Notes: generated by a model from the letters alone, not told the origin. Shown: positions 34,769-45,317, counted from the stretch's first letter. The stretch: 64,000 bases of DNA from an uncultured Colwellia sp. (GCA_913058145.1 CAJXQM010000010.1:1-64000); one strand, 5' to 3'. A program made the numbers and translations.

Positions 34769-35329
34769 TTAGTGGCTAAGCACTTTTAGGCGTTGAGCAT
34801 TAACAATAAGCTGCTCAAACGTTAAATTTAATAAGATCATCACCAAAGAGATAATTATCGTCATCACCATTGCACTGGTAAAAAAGCTGTTTCCGGGTGT
34901 TAAACACAAGCAAGCAAAAACAGTAAAAATAGCATTACGTAATAATAAACTGCCACTAATATTTGTCTGCCCTGCTGGCCCCATGCAACCACAATCTAAA
35001 TTTTTCTTACCCTGAACTATTTGAAACAACATCAGTAACAGATAAAACATTAATAGTACGATGGCTAACACTGCTGCAACAGCTCTACTATTGGGAATAA
35101 CAAGGGCTAAAGCGACTGTTACCTCGATTATGCCAATACCTTTAGCAAGTATTTTAAGCTGTGATTTAGCTTGAATATTATGATCTGTATACGCCTCTAA
35201 ATTTAAATATTGTGCGATCAAATTCGCATAATATAAACCGTTAGCCGACTTCACCTTATGCAAGCCTGCCTGCGCAAACACCCACATTAAAAACAACGCA
35301 CTAGCATCAGAAAACACATAACTCATCAT
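34769..35329 (-). CDS. aauE: MauE/AauE-type membrane protein
   Basis: 186 residues with four to five membrane spans (DoxX/MauE fold). It contains the conserved Cys pair near GKKNLDCGCMGP, as in MauE, which passes electrons to MauD during light-chain disulfide formation. The first base of its start codon (minus strand) is shared with the end of the heavy-chain stop codon (35329), so it is coupled to the heavy chain. Confidence 0.87.
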   Translation of the reverse strand: MMSYVFSDASALFLMWVFAQAGLHKVKSANGLYYANLIAQYLNLEAYTDHNIQAKSQLKILAKGIGIIEVTVALALVIPNSRAVAAVLAIVLLMFYLLLMLFQIVQGKKNLDCGCMGPAGQTNISGSLLLRNAIFTVFACLCLTPGNSFFTSAMVMTIIISLVMILLNLTFEQLIVNAQRLKVLSH

Positions 35330-36549
35330 TAATACGCCTTATGGACAAGTAGTGGTGTATGGTTACCAAAATCACTGATCGTTTGTATCAATTTTCCTGT
35401 TCTCGGATTATAGACATCAAGCTGTAGCTCACCATTAGTAATAACCATCAACGGTTTTTCACCTCTTGTTACACCGATAGAAACTGCCCAACTAGGGATA
35501 TCAATTACTTTAAGACGTTGCTTAGTTTGCATATCAAAAAGCCAAACTTGGCTGCCACCATGCGTTTGTGAACCGTCATAGCCATCGGGATGCATAATTT
35601 GGTACATAATCCCTTGTTCGTCAGTGTCATTTAGCACTAAACCACCTGGTCGCCAGTTTTTCTTCTTTTCATCTTCGCTAACTAAGCTCCAATGTTCAAG
35701 ATACTTAGCGACCTCACCTGAAAAATCAAATACATGCACTTCGCCAGTAAAGCTTGGAAAATAGGCAATCTCATTAATGATTACAGGCCGTTCAAAAATA
35801 GGTGTTTTATCGGTATCAAAAAAGGCTTTGATTCTATGTTGAGATTTAAGCTTACCCGACTCATTTAATACGGTCGTTAACATACCGCCATTACTGCACA
35901 ATGAAGAAACGCTTCGATTACCGGTAGCAAAGGTTAAGACACAACCGGGAGTCCCTATGGTTGCGGTAATTTCTTTGGTATCTAAATCAACCACGGTAAT
36001 TGAGGCTGCAGGGCTAAAGTTTGCAACAAATAAAAACTTTTCATCCGGAGTCAATGCCATTGCATGACGCCTAGGTAAAGACTGTAAACGCGTGTCTGGC
36101 CAAATAATTTCTTTAGACGTCGCCATAGTCGTTTTGTTATAAATAGTTAGCACATCTGTTTTAGGCCCTCTTGCTCCCCTAGAATGAAACGACTCCATAA
36201 TATAAAATTCAGGCCTGATTTTCGCCTGAATAAAATTACCGAGCAAGTTTTTATCTGCTGTGCCTTTTATCCGATCAGCATGTTTACTTTCAGCCACATC
36301 AAGTAAAATCATTTTGCCGCCAAACATACTCATAAAGCTTGATTCATCGACAAACATCCACGTTTCTGGAAATTCACTCGGCAAAACGCTTACGTTACCT
36401 GTTTTTTCAATGGGTAATGGTGGCAAATCCGTCCTTGGTGCCACATCATCAACCGTTTTTTGGTTTGCCTGTGCAGCCATAAAAACGGTCATTGAAAAAA
36501 AGAGGCAACACACTAAAAATATTTTCTTAAAGTGTGTATAAACTTTCAT
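35329..36549 (-). CDS. aauB: Aromatic amine dehydrogenase, heavy chain
   Basis: 406 residues with a signal peptide (residues 9-29, ending AQAN). The mature protein is a seven-bladed beta-propeller of the amine dehydrogenase heavy-chain family, with motifs such as DVAESKHADRIKGT, RRHAMALTPDEKFLFVANFSPAASITVVDL and FATGNRSVSSLCSNG. The heavy chain holds the TTQ light chain in an alpha2-beta2 periplasmic enzyme. It is second in the operon, 53 bases after the aldehyde dehydrogenase. It releases an aldehyde and ammonia from primary amines. Confidence 0.9.
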   Translation of the reverse strand: MKVYTHFKKIFLVCCLFFSMTVFMAAQANQKTVDDVAPRTDLPPLPIEKTGNVSVLPSEFPETWMFVDESSFMSMFGGKMILLDVAESKHADRIKGTADKNLLGNFIQAKIRPEFYIMESFHSRGARGPKTDVLTIYNKTTMATSKEIIWPDTRLQSLPRRHAMALTPDEKFLFVANFSPAASITVVDLDTKEITATIGTPGCVLTFATGNRSVSSLCSNGGMLTTVLNESGKLKSQHRIKAFFDTDKTPIFERPVIINEIAYFPSFTGEVHVFDFSGEVAKYLEHWSLVSEDEKKKNWRPGGLVLNDTDEQGIMYQIMHPDGYDGSQTHGGSQVWLFDMQTKQRLKVIDIPSWAVSIGVTRGEKPLMVITNGELQLDVYNPRTGKLIQTISDFGNHTPLLVHKAY

Positions 36550-36602
36550 ATTGTTTTCCTTGAATTAAGGGTTTAGTAGCTATTTAGGAATTAATTAAGT
36601 AA

Positions 36603-38024
36603 CTACTTAGGAATTCTCAATGTCTGTATTGAAGTATATTCTTCTAAACCATAAAGACCAAATTCTACCCCAAAGCCTGACTGCTTAATGCCACCAAAAG
36701 GAGCATTAGGCTGAATAGCACCATGGGTATTGATCCACACAGAACCACATTCCATTCGCTTAGCTAATTCGGTTGCTTTAACTACATCGGCTGACCATAT
36801 TGAGCCCCCTAAGCCGGCATCATTTTCATTCGCTTTTGCAATAACAGCATCCACATCAGAAAATTTAATAATAGGCACAATAGGACCAAAAGGTTCTTCA
36901 TCAACCAAACGACAACCATCGGTTAAATCGGCAACAATAGTCGGTTCAAAAAAATAACCTTCACCGGCAATTTTATTACCACCCGCTAAGAAACGGCCAC
37001 CACAAGCTTTGGCATCTGCAGCCAAATCAACTACAATTTGTAATTGCTTCGCATTTTGAATAGGCCCTAATTCAACGCCTTCGTCTAAGCCATTACCCAC
37101 ACTAACTTGCTTAGCCAATTGAGCCATTTCTTGACAAACTTCTTCATAAATAGACGCGTGAACATAAAGCCTTTTTAGTGCAGCACAGGTTTGGCCATTA
37201 TTATGAAAACACGCAGCAAATAACTGTTTAGCTGTTGCTTTAACGTCTACGTCGGGCAGTACAATACCGGCATCATTTCCGCCTAACTCTAACGTTAGTC
37301 GCTTAAGGTTACAGGATGATGCACTCATGATATTTTTACCGGTTTGCGTTGAACCAGTAAAAATAATCTTGCTCACATCTTTATGAGTTGTTAATGCATG
37401 GCCAACATCGCCCTCACCTGTTACAACATTTAATACACCTGCGGGTAAAATTTCATTCGCTAGTTCAACAAATCGTAAGGTGGATAATGGCGTTAGCTCT
37501 GACGGTTTTATTACCACCGTATTACCTGTTCTTAACGCGGGAATAATATGCCATATGGCGATCATTAATGGCCAATTCCACGGTGTTATCGAACCCACCA
37601 CACCTAACGGTTTACGATGCACCTCAATACGTGCATCTTTATTGTCTTGCACAACATCTACCGCTAATTCCAGTTCAGCGGTCATTTGTGTCCAAGCAAT
37701 TGAGCCACCCACTTCCATGCCTGAACCAACATTATTCAGGCCGCCCATCGGCTTCCCTGTTTCTTGGGTAACTAAGGCCATCAATTCAGGCATATTCGCT
37801 TCTAATGCAGCCGCCAGTGCTAACATTTTCGCTTTTCTTTCTGCAGAGCTAGTTTGACTCCACGCGTTAAAAGCACTTTTTGCTGACGCGACTGCTTGAT
37901 TTAAATCATCAACATTTCCCTGCTGACATTGTGCAAAAGCTTGCCCTGTTGCTGGATTAATAACATCAACATACTGCGTAGATTGGCTTTGCTGACCATT
38001 TATGGTCATTGTAAACTTGTTCAT
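36603..38024 (-). CDS. NAD(P)-dependent aldehyde dehydrogenase, probably for phenylacetaldehyde
   Basis: A 473-residue ALDH-superfamily enzyme. The catalytic Cys is in NNGQTCAALKRLY and the general-base Glu in LTLELGGNDAG. The cofactor segment GSTQTGKNIM and the PWNWPL motif are intact. It has no signal peptide, so it acts in the cytoplasm. It heads the amine dehydrogenase operon. The aldehyde from phenylethylamine would enter the cytoplasm and be oxidised to phenylacetate, the substrate of the paa genes 4 kb away. The substrate is inferred from position, and feaB/padA-like roles are not proven. Confidence 0.85.
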   Translation of the reverse strand: MNKFTMTINGQQSQSTQYVDVINPATGQAFAQCQQGNVDDLNQAVASAKSAFNAWSQTSSAERKAKMLALAAALEANMPELMALVTQETGKPMGGLNNVGSGMEVGGSIAWTQMTAELELAVDVVQDNKDARIEVHRKPLGVVGSITPWNWPLMIAIWHIIPALRTGNTVVIKPSELTPLSTLRFVELANEILPAGVLNVVTGEGDVGHALTTHKDVSKIIFTGSTQTGKNIMSASSCNLKRLTLELGGNDAGIVLPDVDVKATAKQLFAACFHNNGQTCAALKRLYVHASIYEEVCQEMAQLAKQVSVGNGLDEGVELGPIQNAKQLQIVVDLAADAKACGGRFLAGGNKIAGEGYFFEPTIVADLTDGCRLVDEEPFGPIVPIIKFSDVDAVIAKANENDAGLGGSIWSADVVKATELAKRMECGSVWINTHGAIQPNAPFGGIKQSGFGVEFGLYGLEEYTSIQTLRIPK

Positions 38025-38143
38025 AACACACCTATTAAATTTTAATATTTACCAAAATGTTGTTCTTACCTACCTAAACTACTTGAACATCTATCATTCA
38101 GGCAATTTAGGTATAAACCCGTTCCACTTGAAGAGTAACATCA

Positions 38144-40435
38144 CTATTCGAATGTATAATTTACGGTTACGCCTATCCAACGGGGTGCAGCATAAAAGTT
38201 TTGGTTGTAACCAGCAGCACCAGTAAAGTCAAAGCTGTATACGCGATATTCTTCATTTGTTAGATTTTTAACAAACGCTGAAACAGATAAGTTCTCATTG
38301 ATGTCATAACCAATTCGGGCATTAAAAATGGTATAAGCACTCTCGTTTGATACTTCACTGTTGGTAATATCAAAGAACTGTTCGTCTTGGTGATTAAAAT
38401 CAACCTGTACTGATAACTCTTCTGTTGCTTGATAACGCACTAAACCATTAAGGCTATAGCGTGGTGCTAACACCATTTCATTATTATTAAATTTCTCTCC
38501 AAGTACAGTAATTTCTTTTACGTCTGAATTAATAATACTGGCGCCTAAATTGATGTCCCAATTTTCTCCCGGTAACCAAATAAGCTCTAAATCAGCGCCA
38601 TTAATTGTCGCGTCAGAATTATCAATAAACTGACTTAAACCAGAAAACGTTAGTGCTTGATAGTTTTTATAATCATAATAAAAAGCCGTCGCATTAAAAC
38701 GAACATCACCATCTGCTAGGGTTGATTTAAAACCAATTTCATAACTGAGTAATTCTTCCGGTTTAAATGGCACATCTTCAACGGTTACACCGTCAGTAAA
38801 ATCTAAAAAGCCGCCATTAAAACCGCCACTTTTAAAACCTGTTGCAACATTAGCGAACACTAACAAGTCTGCAGTTGGCGTGTAATCTAGGCTAATACGA
38901 CCAGAGATATTATCATCATCAATTTTACCTAAGCTACCAAGTTCTGAGTTACTACTCGTAAAATTAAGGTAGTTATCTGTACCTGGAAAGTCTGACCCAA
39001 AACCAAAGTCACAAACATCTCCTTCAGGAATTATACAAGAATTAACAACGGCGTCTGGATTGCCCGTTGCTTTGTTTTGATAAACCATGGTCCGTTCTTC
39101 TGTCGTATATCTAAGCCCAACAGTTAAGTTAAATTGTTCATTTAGTGGAATTTCAACTTGACCAAAAATTGCTGACGATTCACTTTCTTGAATATAATCT
39201 ACGTCATAGTCAACAAAGTTCACCATGTCTGGTCCAAAAGATCCTTCTGGTGCGCCAGTAATAGCATCAACTAAAGGGCCAGGAAAATTCAGTGCTAAGT
39301 CTAATGCGCCAGTCACTTCGTTTTCAAAATAATACGCACCAAACATCCAATCCATTTTACCAGTAGAGAAAGCAACTCTAAACTCTTGGCTGAACTGTTT
39401 ATTCTCTGAAGCAAACTGTGGAGTAATACCATCAAAAGGCCCAACATCAGTATCTTCTTGATGAATTTTTTCAACCTCTTCAACTGCTGTTATTGATGTT
39501 AAGGTGTAATCGCCGCCATCATAATCAAGGTGAATAGATGCCCCTTTTGAATCAATTTTTAATAATCCTTCACGGTCATATTCACCTGCCCAGACATCGC
39601 CGTCAGTGTCTTTATAACCATAAAAATCACTTACGCCAGCCGTACCTGAGCCATCATCTGTTGCTTGATGTTGATATTGTGGCGCAATCGTATCTGATTT
39701 AGCGCCATGAACATTAACCAACGCGGTAACGTTATCCGCTAAATCAACATTAACTTGCAAACGATAAGCTTGATTATCCGCTTCATTGGCATCTTTACCC
39801 ATGCGGTTAGTGACGTAACCATCATGATTATTTGTCGCTAATGATAAGCGAGCCTGAATAGCGTCAGTTAAACCACCCGAAATTGCCGCTTCTGTTTTAA
39901 TCTGGTTATATTCAGCAAAAGTAACACTAGCAAAACCTTCAAGTTCATCTGTTGGTTTTTTAGAAATAAAATGTACTAAGCCACCCGTTGCATTTCGGCC
40001 ATAAAGGGTACCTTGTGGCCCTCTAAGTACTTCAACACGCTCTAAATCAAATAATTGAAACGTTAAACCAGGCATGGCTGATTGATACACTTCATCACGA
40101 TAAACCGCAATTGGCCCTTCGTTATTGTCATTAAAATCATTAAGACCAACACCACGTAAACTAATTGAAGGGTTATTCCCTTCACCAACAGGTGTACCAA
40201 TATTCAAACCGGGTGTTTGACTGGCAATATCAGTACTGTCGGTTAAATTTAGCTCACGTAACATATCACCAGAAAAGGCCGTTACCGCAACATTACTAGT
40301 TTGTATAGATTGTTGCTTTTTTGACGCAGTTATCATTATTTTTTCTATAACATTTTCGGCTTGCACTGCAGCAGAACCACAAATTGTTAATGCTGCACTG
40401 ATAGCCATGGCTAATTTAGCTTTATTCATTCTCAT
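38144..40435 (-). CDS. TonB-dependent outer-membrane receptor
   Basis: 763 residues with a signal peptide ending VQAEN. A plug domain of the usual type follows (AVTAFSGDMLRELNLTDSTDIASQTPGLNI), then RVEVLRGPQGTLYGRNATGG and a 22-strand barrel. The last residues are VTVNYTFE, with a terminal Glu after the usual aromatic Phe. Receptors of this group import siderophores, but many in marine bacteria take up organic ligands. It lies between the amine operon and the FeaR-like gene with two island palindromes in front, so an aromatic ligand is possible. That role is an inference. Confidence 0.9.
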   Translation of the reverse strand: MRMNKAKLAMAISAALTICGSAAVQAENVIEKIMITASKKQQSIQTSNVAVTAFSGDMLRELNLTDSTDIASQTPGLNIGTPVGEGNNPSISLRGVGLNDFNDNNEGPIAVYRDEVYQSAMPGLTFQLFDLERVEVLRGPQGTLYGRNATGGLVHFISKKPTDELEGFASVTFAEYNQIKTEAAISGGLTDAIQARLSLATNNHDGYVTNRMGKDANEADNQAYRLQVNVDLADNVTALVNVHGAKSDTIAPQYQHQATDDGSGTAGVSDFYGYKDTDGDVWAGEYDREGLLKIDSKGASIHLDYDGGDYTLTSITAVEEVEKIHQEDTDVGPFDGITPQFASENKQFSQEFRVAFSTGKMDWMFGAYYFENEVTGALDLALNFPGPLVDAITGAPEGSFGPDMVNFVDYDVDYIQESESSAIFGQVEIPLNEQFNLTVGLRYTTEERTMVYQNKATGNPDAVVNSCIIPEGDVCDFGFGSDFPGTDNYLNFTSSNSELGSLGKIDDDNISGRISLDYTPTADLLVFANVATGFKSGGFNGGFLDFTDGVTVEDVPFKPEELLSYEIGFKSTLADGDVRFNATAFYYDYKNYQALTFSGLSQFIDNSDATINGADLELIWLPGENWDINLGASIINSDVKEITVLGEKFNNNEMVLAPRYSLNGLVRYQATEELSVQVDFNHQDEQFFDITNSEVSNESAYTIFNARIGYDINENLSVSAFVKNLTNEEYRVYSFDFTGAAGYNQNFYAAPRWIGVTVNYTFE

Positions 40436-40463
40436 TTCATTCCCCGTATATTCAAGTGATATA

Positions 40464-40498
40464 TTAGTTATTAGTTATTAGTTATTAGTTATTAGTTA
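40464..40498. repeat. Heptanucleotide tandem repeat (TTAGTTA x5) in front of the TonB receptor gene
   Basis: Five exact copies of TTAGTTA, 29 bp upstream of the receptor start codon. It falls in the leader or core promoter. Copy-number change could alter promoter spacing. Confidence 0.9.
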
Positions 40499-40516
40499 TT
40501 TTTATCTCTAACTTTT

Positions 40517-40534
40517 TACTTAACATATTAACGA
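40517..40534. promoter_or_regulatory. Island palindrome, copy 3 (between the TonB receptor and AraC genes)
   Basis: TACTTAACATATTAACGA, 15 of 18 bases in common with the reference at 26872. It is about 80 bp upstream of the receptor gene. Confidence 0.55.
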
Positions 40535-40587
40535 GCTATTTACTAAAAATGATAAAAACAGCTTTGATTTATCATTAAGATATAATA

Positions 40588-40605
40588 CTGTTAACGTGTT
40601 AACAA
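40588..40605. promoter_or_regulatory. Island palindrome, copy 4 (weaker)
   Basis: CTGTTAACGTGTTAACAA, with the inverted words GTTAAC, centred between the divergent receptor and AraC genes. It shares the TTAA-n4-TTAA core with the reference. Confidence 0.4.
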
Positions 40606-40760
40606 TATTATTAAAACAAACTGACTACTTAATATCTTGGTCTAAAGAGAACAATAATATTGACTGTAAGTGCAACGAATAAAAATAAAAGTACGATTGA
40701 GACTTGTTTACAAAACCATAACAACCTGTTTTATAAGTAAATACATTAAGGATTTGATAA

Positions 40761-41696
40761 ATGGCAACATTAATTACTAGTTTAGATTCATTCAACCATG
40801 AAATATCAAATAGTTTCTGTCCTATGAGTTGCAGTTCGTTATCGCCACTGAAAACAAACAAATTTAATGCCTTAATAAGCAGCAAGCGGTTAAATAATTT
40901 TAGCCTTGCCCAAGTATCAAGTAACCCTATTATTGCGCAAAGATCAAAGCTTGATATTGCTAAGGTTACGAATGCCTATTACTTAATTAAATTTCAATTA
41001 ACAGGAAACTGCAGTACCAAACACTACGGTAGAGAAGCAAGATTATCACCTGGTGATTTTGTAATTTGCAGCTCCTGTGAACCCTATCAACTAGAATTTA
41101 AAACAAATTATCAACAAGCCGTCTTTGCAATGCCACAATTAGCTTTACAAGAAATGTTTCAAACACCCGATGACTATTTAGGCTTAAGAATGGGTAATGA
41201 AGAACCAACCAACGGCATGTTGGCGCAATTTGTTTATTCGTTGTCGCAACGTATGAATCAACTTAATCCAGAGGCATTACAAAGTATGGAAGCGAATCTG
41301 CTTGATCTACTTATAACGTCACTTAAAAATCAAAAAAACAATCATAAAAAAATTATAGAAAGCTCACCTGAACAACATTTACAAAGAATTAAACGTATGA
41401 TCAATATGCATATTAAAGACTTTAGACTTGGTGTAGATTTTATCGCTCAAACTGAAAGCATTAGTAAGCGCTACTTGCATATGCTATTTAAGACCCAAAA
41501 TATTTCTGTTTCTAAGTATATTCAACAATTACGATTGGACGGGTGCTACAAAGATTTAACTAATAGTGAATTTAATAATATCTCTATCAGTAATATAGCT
41601 TTAGCGTGGGGGTTTGGCGATCTGTCACATTTTAACCGTTGCTTTAAAGCGCAATATTCACATACCCCTAGACAAATTCGTCTACGGGGTGTGTGA
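40761..41696 (+). CDS. AraC-family regulator, FeaR-like
   Basis: 311 residues. The N-terminal part is of the AraC-binding-2 type seen in FeaR (AYYLIKFQLTGNCSTKHYGREARLSPGDFVICSS). A C-terminal double helix-turn-helix covers about residues 205-305 (ISKRYLHMLFKTQNISVSKYIQQLRLDGCYKDL and IALAWGFGDLSHFNRCFKAQYSHTPRQIR). In E. coli, FeaR activates the 2-phenylethylamine oxidase and phenylacetaldehyde dehydrogenase genes. Its place between the amine operon and paaK makes it the likely activator of the amine branch. The start ATG is preceded by ATTAAGGATTTGATAA. Confidence 0.85.
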   Translation: MATLITSLDSFNHEISNSFCPMSCSSLSPLKTNKFNALISSKRLNNFSLAQVSSNPIIAQRSKLDIAKVTNAYYLIKFQLTGNCSTKHYGREARLSPGDFVICSSCEPYQLEFKTNYQQAVFAMPQLALQEMFQTPDDYLGLRMGNEEPTNGMLAQFVYSLSQRMNQLNPEALQSMEANLLDLLITSLKNQKNNHKKIIESSPEQHLQRIKRMINMHIKDFRLGVDFIAQTESISKRYLHMLFKTQNISVSKYIQQLRLDGCYKDLTNSEFNNISISNIALAWGFGDLSHFNRCFKAQYSHTPRQIRLRGV

Positions 41697-41707
41697 ATAT
41701 CATTCTT

Positions 41708-41731
41708 TAATCGATTTTAGAGTATCGATTA
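41708..41731. terminator. Short stem-loop between the AraC gene and paaK
   Basis: AATCGAT and ATCGATT arms with an 8-base spacer, between convergent gene ends. It has only a weak T-run, so termination is not certain. Confidence 0.4.
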
Positions 41732-43021
41732 TTTACGATTGTCGATAACTCGCTGGGCTTTACCTTCTGAACGAGGTAATTCATGAGGCTGTTTCAATTC
41801 AATAGCGCATGATATACCAATGAACGTTTTAATTTTATGATTCAGTTTTCTAACCAGATCATCATAGTCTTCATTCAAAGCTTCAGGTGCAAGTTCAACT
41901 TGCACTTTAATGGTGTCCATATTACCTTTTTTACCTACTTCAATTTGATAATGAGGCGTTAATCCTTGAATCGCACAGATTTGTGTTTCAATTTGCGTTG
42001 GAAAAACATTCACACCGCGAATAATTAACATGTCATCACTACGACCCGTTATTTTATCCATACGACGCATCGTTCTCGCAGAGCCTGGTAATAAACGTGT
42101 TAAATCACGAGTACGATAACGAATCATTGGCATTGCTTCTTTGGTTAAACTAGTGAACACTAACTCACCTTCTTCGCCATCAGCGACAACCTCACCGGTT
42201 TCAGGATTAATTATTTCAGGATAAAAATGATCTTCCCAAATTGTTGGTCCGTCCATAGTATCAACACATTCTTGTGCAACACCAGGGCCCATCATTTCAG
42301 ATAAGCCATAGATGTCGACAGCATTCATTGACATGCGTGATTGTAAATCTTGACGTAAACCATCAGTCCATGGCTCTGCACCAAAAATACCTGTACGTAG
42401 CGCCATTTTTTCAGGATCAATGCCTTGACGAATAATTTCATCGGCAATATTGAGCATATAAGAAGGCGTAACCATGATGATATCGGGATCAAAATCTTGT
42501 AGTAGCTGTACTTGCTTTTCAGTTTGACCACCGCCCATAGGTATAACCGTACAACCTAAACGTTCAGCACCATAATGGGCACCAAAACCACCCGTAAATA
42601 AACCATAGCCATAAGCAACGTGTACTTTATCTTTGGGTCTACCACCTGCAGCATAAATAGAACGAGCAACAACGTTAGCCCATGTATCAATATCATTTTG
42701 ACTATAACCCACTACCGTTGGCTTACCTGTTGTACCACTTGACGCATGTACACGAACGATTTTTTCCATAGGTAAAGCAAACATACCAAAAGGATAGTTA
42801 TCACGCATATCTGCCTTAGTAGTAAAAGGAAATTTACTTAAATCTTCAAGACAAGTTAAGTCATCAGGATGAACACCATGATCGTCAAATTTCTTTGTAT
42901 ATACCGGTGAATTATTGTACGCATTTATCAGTGTCTTTTTGAGACGACTAAACTGTAAACCCCGTAATTCATCCACACTTGCTGTTTCGATTGCTTCATA
43001 ACCAAGCTGTTTCGATGACAT
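41729..43021 (-). CDS. paaK: Phenylacetate-CoA ligase
   Basis: A 430-residue AMP-forming ligase that makes phenylacetyl-CoA, the first step of the paa pathway. The P-loop HASSGTTGKPTVVGY and the block DIYGLSEMMGPGVAQEC are present. The TGRSDDMLIIRGVNVFPTQIE hinge is typical of the PaaK family and sets it apart from other adenylating enzymes. The length matches the family (about 435). It is divergent from paaZ, with an island palindrome 19 bp in front of its start codon. Confidence 0.96.
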   Translation of the reverse strand: MSSKQLGYEAIETASVDELRGLQFSRLKKTLINAYNNSPVYTKKFDDHGVHPDDLTCLEDLSKFPFTTKADMRDNYPFGMFALPMEKIVRVHASSGTTGKPTVVGYSQNDIDTWANVVARSIYAAGGRPKDKVHVAYGYGLFTGGFGAHYGAERLGCTVIPMGGGQTEKQVQLLQDFDPDIIMVTPSYMLNIADEIIRQGIDPEKMALRTGIFGAEPWTDGLRQDLQSRMSMNAVDIYGLSEMMGPGVAQECVDTMDGPTIWEDHFYPEIINPETGEVVADGEEGELVFTSLTKEAMPMIRYRTRDLTRLLPGSARTMRRMDKITGRSDDMLIIRGVNVFPTQIETQICAIQGLTPHYQIEVGKKGNMDTIKVQVELAPEALNEDYDDLVRKLNHKIKTFIGISCAIELKQPHELPRSEGKAQRVIDNRK

Positions 43022-43039
43022 TTTATTCTCCTAAAAAAA

Positions 43040-43057
43040 TACTTTCGATATTAAGTA
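43040..43057. promoter_or_regulatory. Island palindrome, copy 5 (paaK/paaZ intergenic)
   Basis: TACTTTCGATATTAAGTA, 15 of 18 bases shared with the reference. The right half ATATTAAGTA is exact, and the left half is degenerate. Confidence 0.5.
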
Positions 43058-43193
43058 ATTGCTGATAATATAAAACACTTCTTTGATATAAATCAATATA
43101 AATGTATCACTTTTTAAATTTAGCTTTAATGATTTTTTAATAAAAAGCAGCTAAACAAACAAAAACCAACAAACGGTTAACGAGGATTAGTCA

Positions 43194-45242
43194 ATGATAT
43201 CAAAAAGTTATTGTTATGGGGCTTGGTTTGAAGGCCAAGGGCCAGGGGTTAAGGTTTACGACGCACTTAATGCCAGTGAAGTCTGTGAAGTTAGTAGTAA
43301 TGGTGTAGATTTTAATCGAATGCTAGAGCATGGCCGTAACGTTGGTGGTAAAGCACTACGCGAAATGACTATTCACGACCGCGCTAATGCCATTAAAAAT
43401 GTTGCTAAGCATTTAATGTCAAAGAAAGAGCAATTGTATGCTGTATCAGCTAGAACTGGTGCCACTAAAGTGGATAGCTGGGTTGATATTGAAGGTGGTT
43501 TAGCCACAATGTTTAGCTACTCAGGGATCGCACGTAGAGAATTTGCTAATGAAAAATTTATTGTTGAAGGTGCACCAGAAGTTCTTTCCGCAAAAGGCAC
43601 CTTTGTCGCTCGTCATATTTTAACATCAAAGCCCGGTGTTGCCGTACATATAAATGCCTTTAACTTTCCCTGTTGGGGAATGCTAGAAAAAATAGCCCCT
43701 AGTTTGATTGCTGGTATGCCCGTTATTGTTAAACCAGGCACGGCTTCCGCTTATTTAACCCAATCCATGGTAGAAGAAATTATTGCTTGTGGCCTCTTGC
43801 CAGAAGGGTCTATCCAATTAATTTGTGGTGGTGTTGGTGATTTACTTGCCCGATTAAATGAGCAAGATGTTGTTACTTTTACTGGCTCTGCAAGTACAGG
43901 TCAAAAATTACGTTGCCACGAAAACATCGTTGCCAATAGCATTCCCTTTACCATGGAAGCTGATTCATTAAACAGCTGTATTTTAGGTGAAAGCGTTGAA
44001 GTAGAAGATGAAGAGTTTACATTATTCATCAAAGAAGTCACCAATGAAATGACCGTGAAAGCAGGACAAAAATGTACTGCTATTCGCCGTATTATTGTGC
44101 CACAAAGTAAAGTGTCAGCAGTACAAGAAGCCTTAATTGCTCGTTTGAGCAAAGTGACCTTAGGTGACCCAAGTATTAAAGGTGTTCGCATGGGACCTTT
44201 AGTGGGTAAAAGCCAACGGTTGGATGTTGAAAATAAAGTGGCGCAACTTAGTGAGTTTTGCGACGTAGTTTACGGTGGTGATTTAAGCAAACTTGAACTC
44301 ACTGGCGATAATCTTAAGACTGATGCGTTTTATCCACCAACATTACTCTATTGTGCCAAGCCACTAGAAACTGACGCGCCTCATAGCATAGAAGCGTTTG
44401 GTCCAGTCAGTACGCTTATGCCTTATAACTCTATCGATGAAGCCATTGAAATTGCACGTTTAGGCAGAGGTAGCTTAGTTGCTTCACTAGTCACTTATGA
44501 TAATGAAGAAGCCGCTAAAATAGTACTTTCTGCTGCTGCTTATCATGGCCGTATGTTAGTACTAAACAGAGATTGTGCTAAAGAATCAACAGGTCATGGT
44601 TCGCCATTACCAACACTTGTTCACGGTGGACCTGGTCGTGCGGGTGGCGGCGAAGAACTAGGTGGCTCACGCGCAGTTAAACATTACATGCAACGTACTG
44701 CCATTCAAGGCTCACCAACCACGTTAATGGCGATCACTAAAGAATATATAGCGGGTGCTGCTACGACGGGTAATGATAAACATCCGTTTAGAAAATATTT
44801 TGAAGAATTACAAGTCGGTGAAAGCTTAACAACGCACAGACGTACCGTGACTGAAGCAGACATTGTTAACTTTGGCGCCGTATCTGGTGATCATTTTTAT
44901 GCTCACTTTGACGACATAGCGGCTAAAGATTCTATGTTCGGCCAGCGTGTTGCACACGGATATTTTGTTATTTCTGCCGCCGCCGGTATGTTCGTTGATC
45001 CTGCTCCTGGGCCGGTATTAGCAAACTACGGTTTAGAAAATTTACGTTTTGTTGAACCCGTTCCTATTGGCGATACCATTCAAGTAAAAATAACCGTTAA
45101 AAAGAAAATCAAAAAAGACAAGCGTCCTGAAGAAGAAAGAGCTACAGGTGTTGTGGTATGGGATGTTCAAGTGACTAATCAAGATCAAGTGATTGTCGCT
45201 TTATACGACATTATGACGTTAGTAGAAAGACATGAACCTTAA
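43194..45242 (+). CDS. paaZ: Bifunctional oxepin-CoA hydrolase / semialdehyde dehydrogenase
   Basis: 682 residues, the length of full PaaZ. The N-terminal aldehyde dehydrogenase domain (about 1-525) has the catalytic Cys in [11 protein letters not shown] and the Glu in TMEADSLN. The C-terminal MaoC-like hydratase domain (about 545-682) has [12 protein letters not shown] and [10 protein letters not shown]. The hydratase opens oxepin-CoA and the dehydrogenase oxidises the resulting aldehyde to 3-oxo-5,6-dehydrosuberyl-CoA. Both sites look intact, so no separate dehydrogenase is needed. It is divergent from paaK and ends in a terminator shared with paaY. Confidence 0.96.
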   Translation: MISKSYCYGAWFEGQGPGVKVYDALNASEVCEVSSNGVDFNRMLEHGRNVGGKALREMTIHDRANAIKNVAKHLMSKKEQLYAVSARTGATKVDSWVDIEGGLATMFSYSGIARREFANEKFIVEGAPEVLSAKGTFVARHILTSKPGVAVHINAFNFPCWGMLEKIAPSLIAGMPVIVKPGTASAYLTQSMVEEIIACGLLPEGSIQLICGGVGDLLARLNEQDVVTFTGSASTGQKLRCHENIVANSIPFTMEADSLNSCILGESVEVEDEEFTLFIKEVTNEMTVKAGQKCTAIRRIIVPQSKVSAVQEALIARLSKVTLGDPSIKGVRMGPLVGKSQRLDVENKVAQLSEFCDVVYGGDLSKLELTGDNLKTDAFYPPTLLYCAKPLETDAPHSIEAFGPVSTLMPYNSIDEAIEIARLGRGSLVASLVTYDNEEAAKIVLSAAAYHGRMLVLNRDCAKESTGHGSPLPTLVHGGPGRAGGGEELGGSRAVKHYMQRTAIQGSPTTLMAITKEYIAGAATTGNDKHPFRKYFEELQVGESLTTHRRTVTEADIVNFGAVSGDHFYAHFDDIAAKDSMFGQRVAHGYFVISAAAGMFVDPAPGPVLANYGLENLRFVEPVPIGDTIQVKITVKKKIKKDKRPEEERATGVVVWDVQVTNQDQVIVALYDIMTLVERHEP

Positions 45243-45278
45243 ATTAGCTACAGGTTAGTAATAGATTAGCTATGGATA

Positions 45279-45310
45279 ACATCCTCATTTACTGAGGATG
45301 TTTATTTTAT
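45279..45310. terminator. Terminator between paaZ and paaY
   Basis: Arms ACATCCTCA and TGAGGATGT with a 5-base loop, then a T-rich stretch (TTATTTTATT). It lies between convergent genes. Confidence 0.8.
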
Positions 45311-45317
45311 TGATTTA

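Noticed and set aside
38025-38143. Island palindrome before the amine dehydrogenase operon
   Set aside because: The AT-rich sequence TTAAATTTTAA resembles the core, but its spacing and flanks do not fit, so it was not counted.
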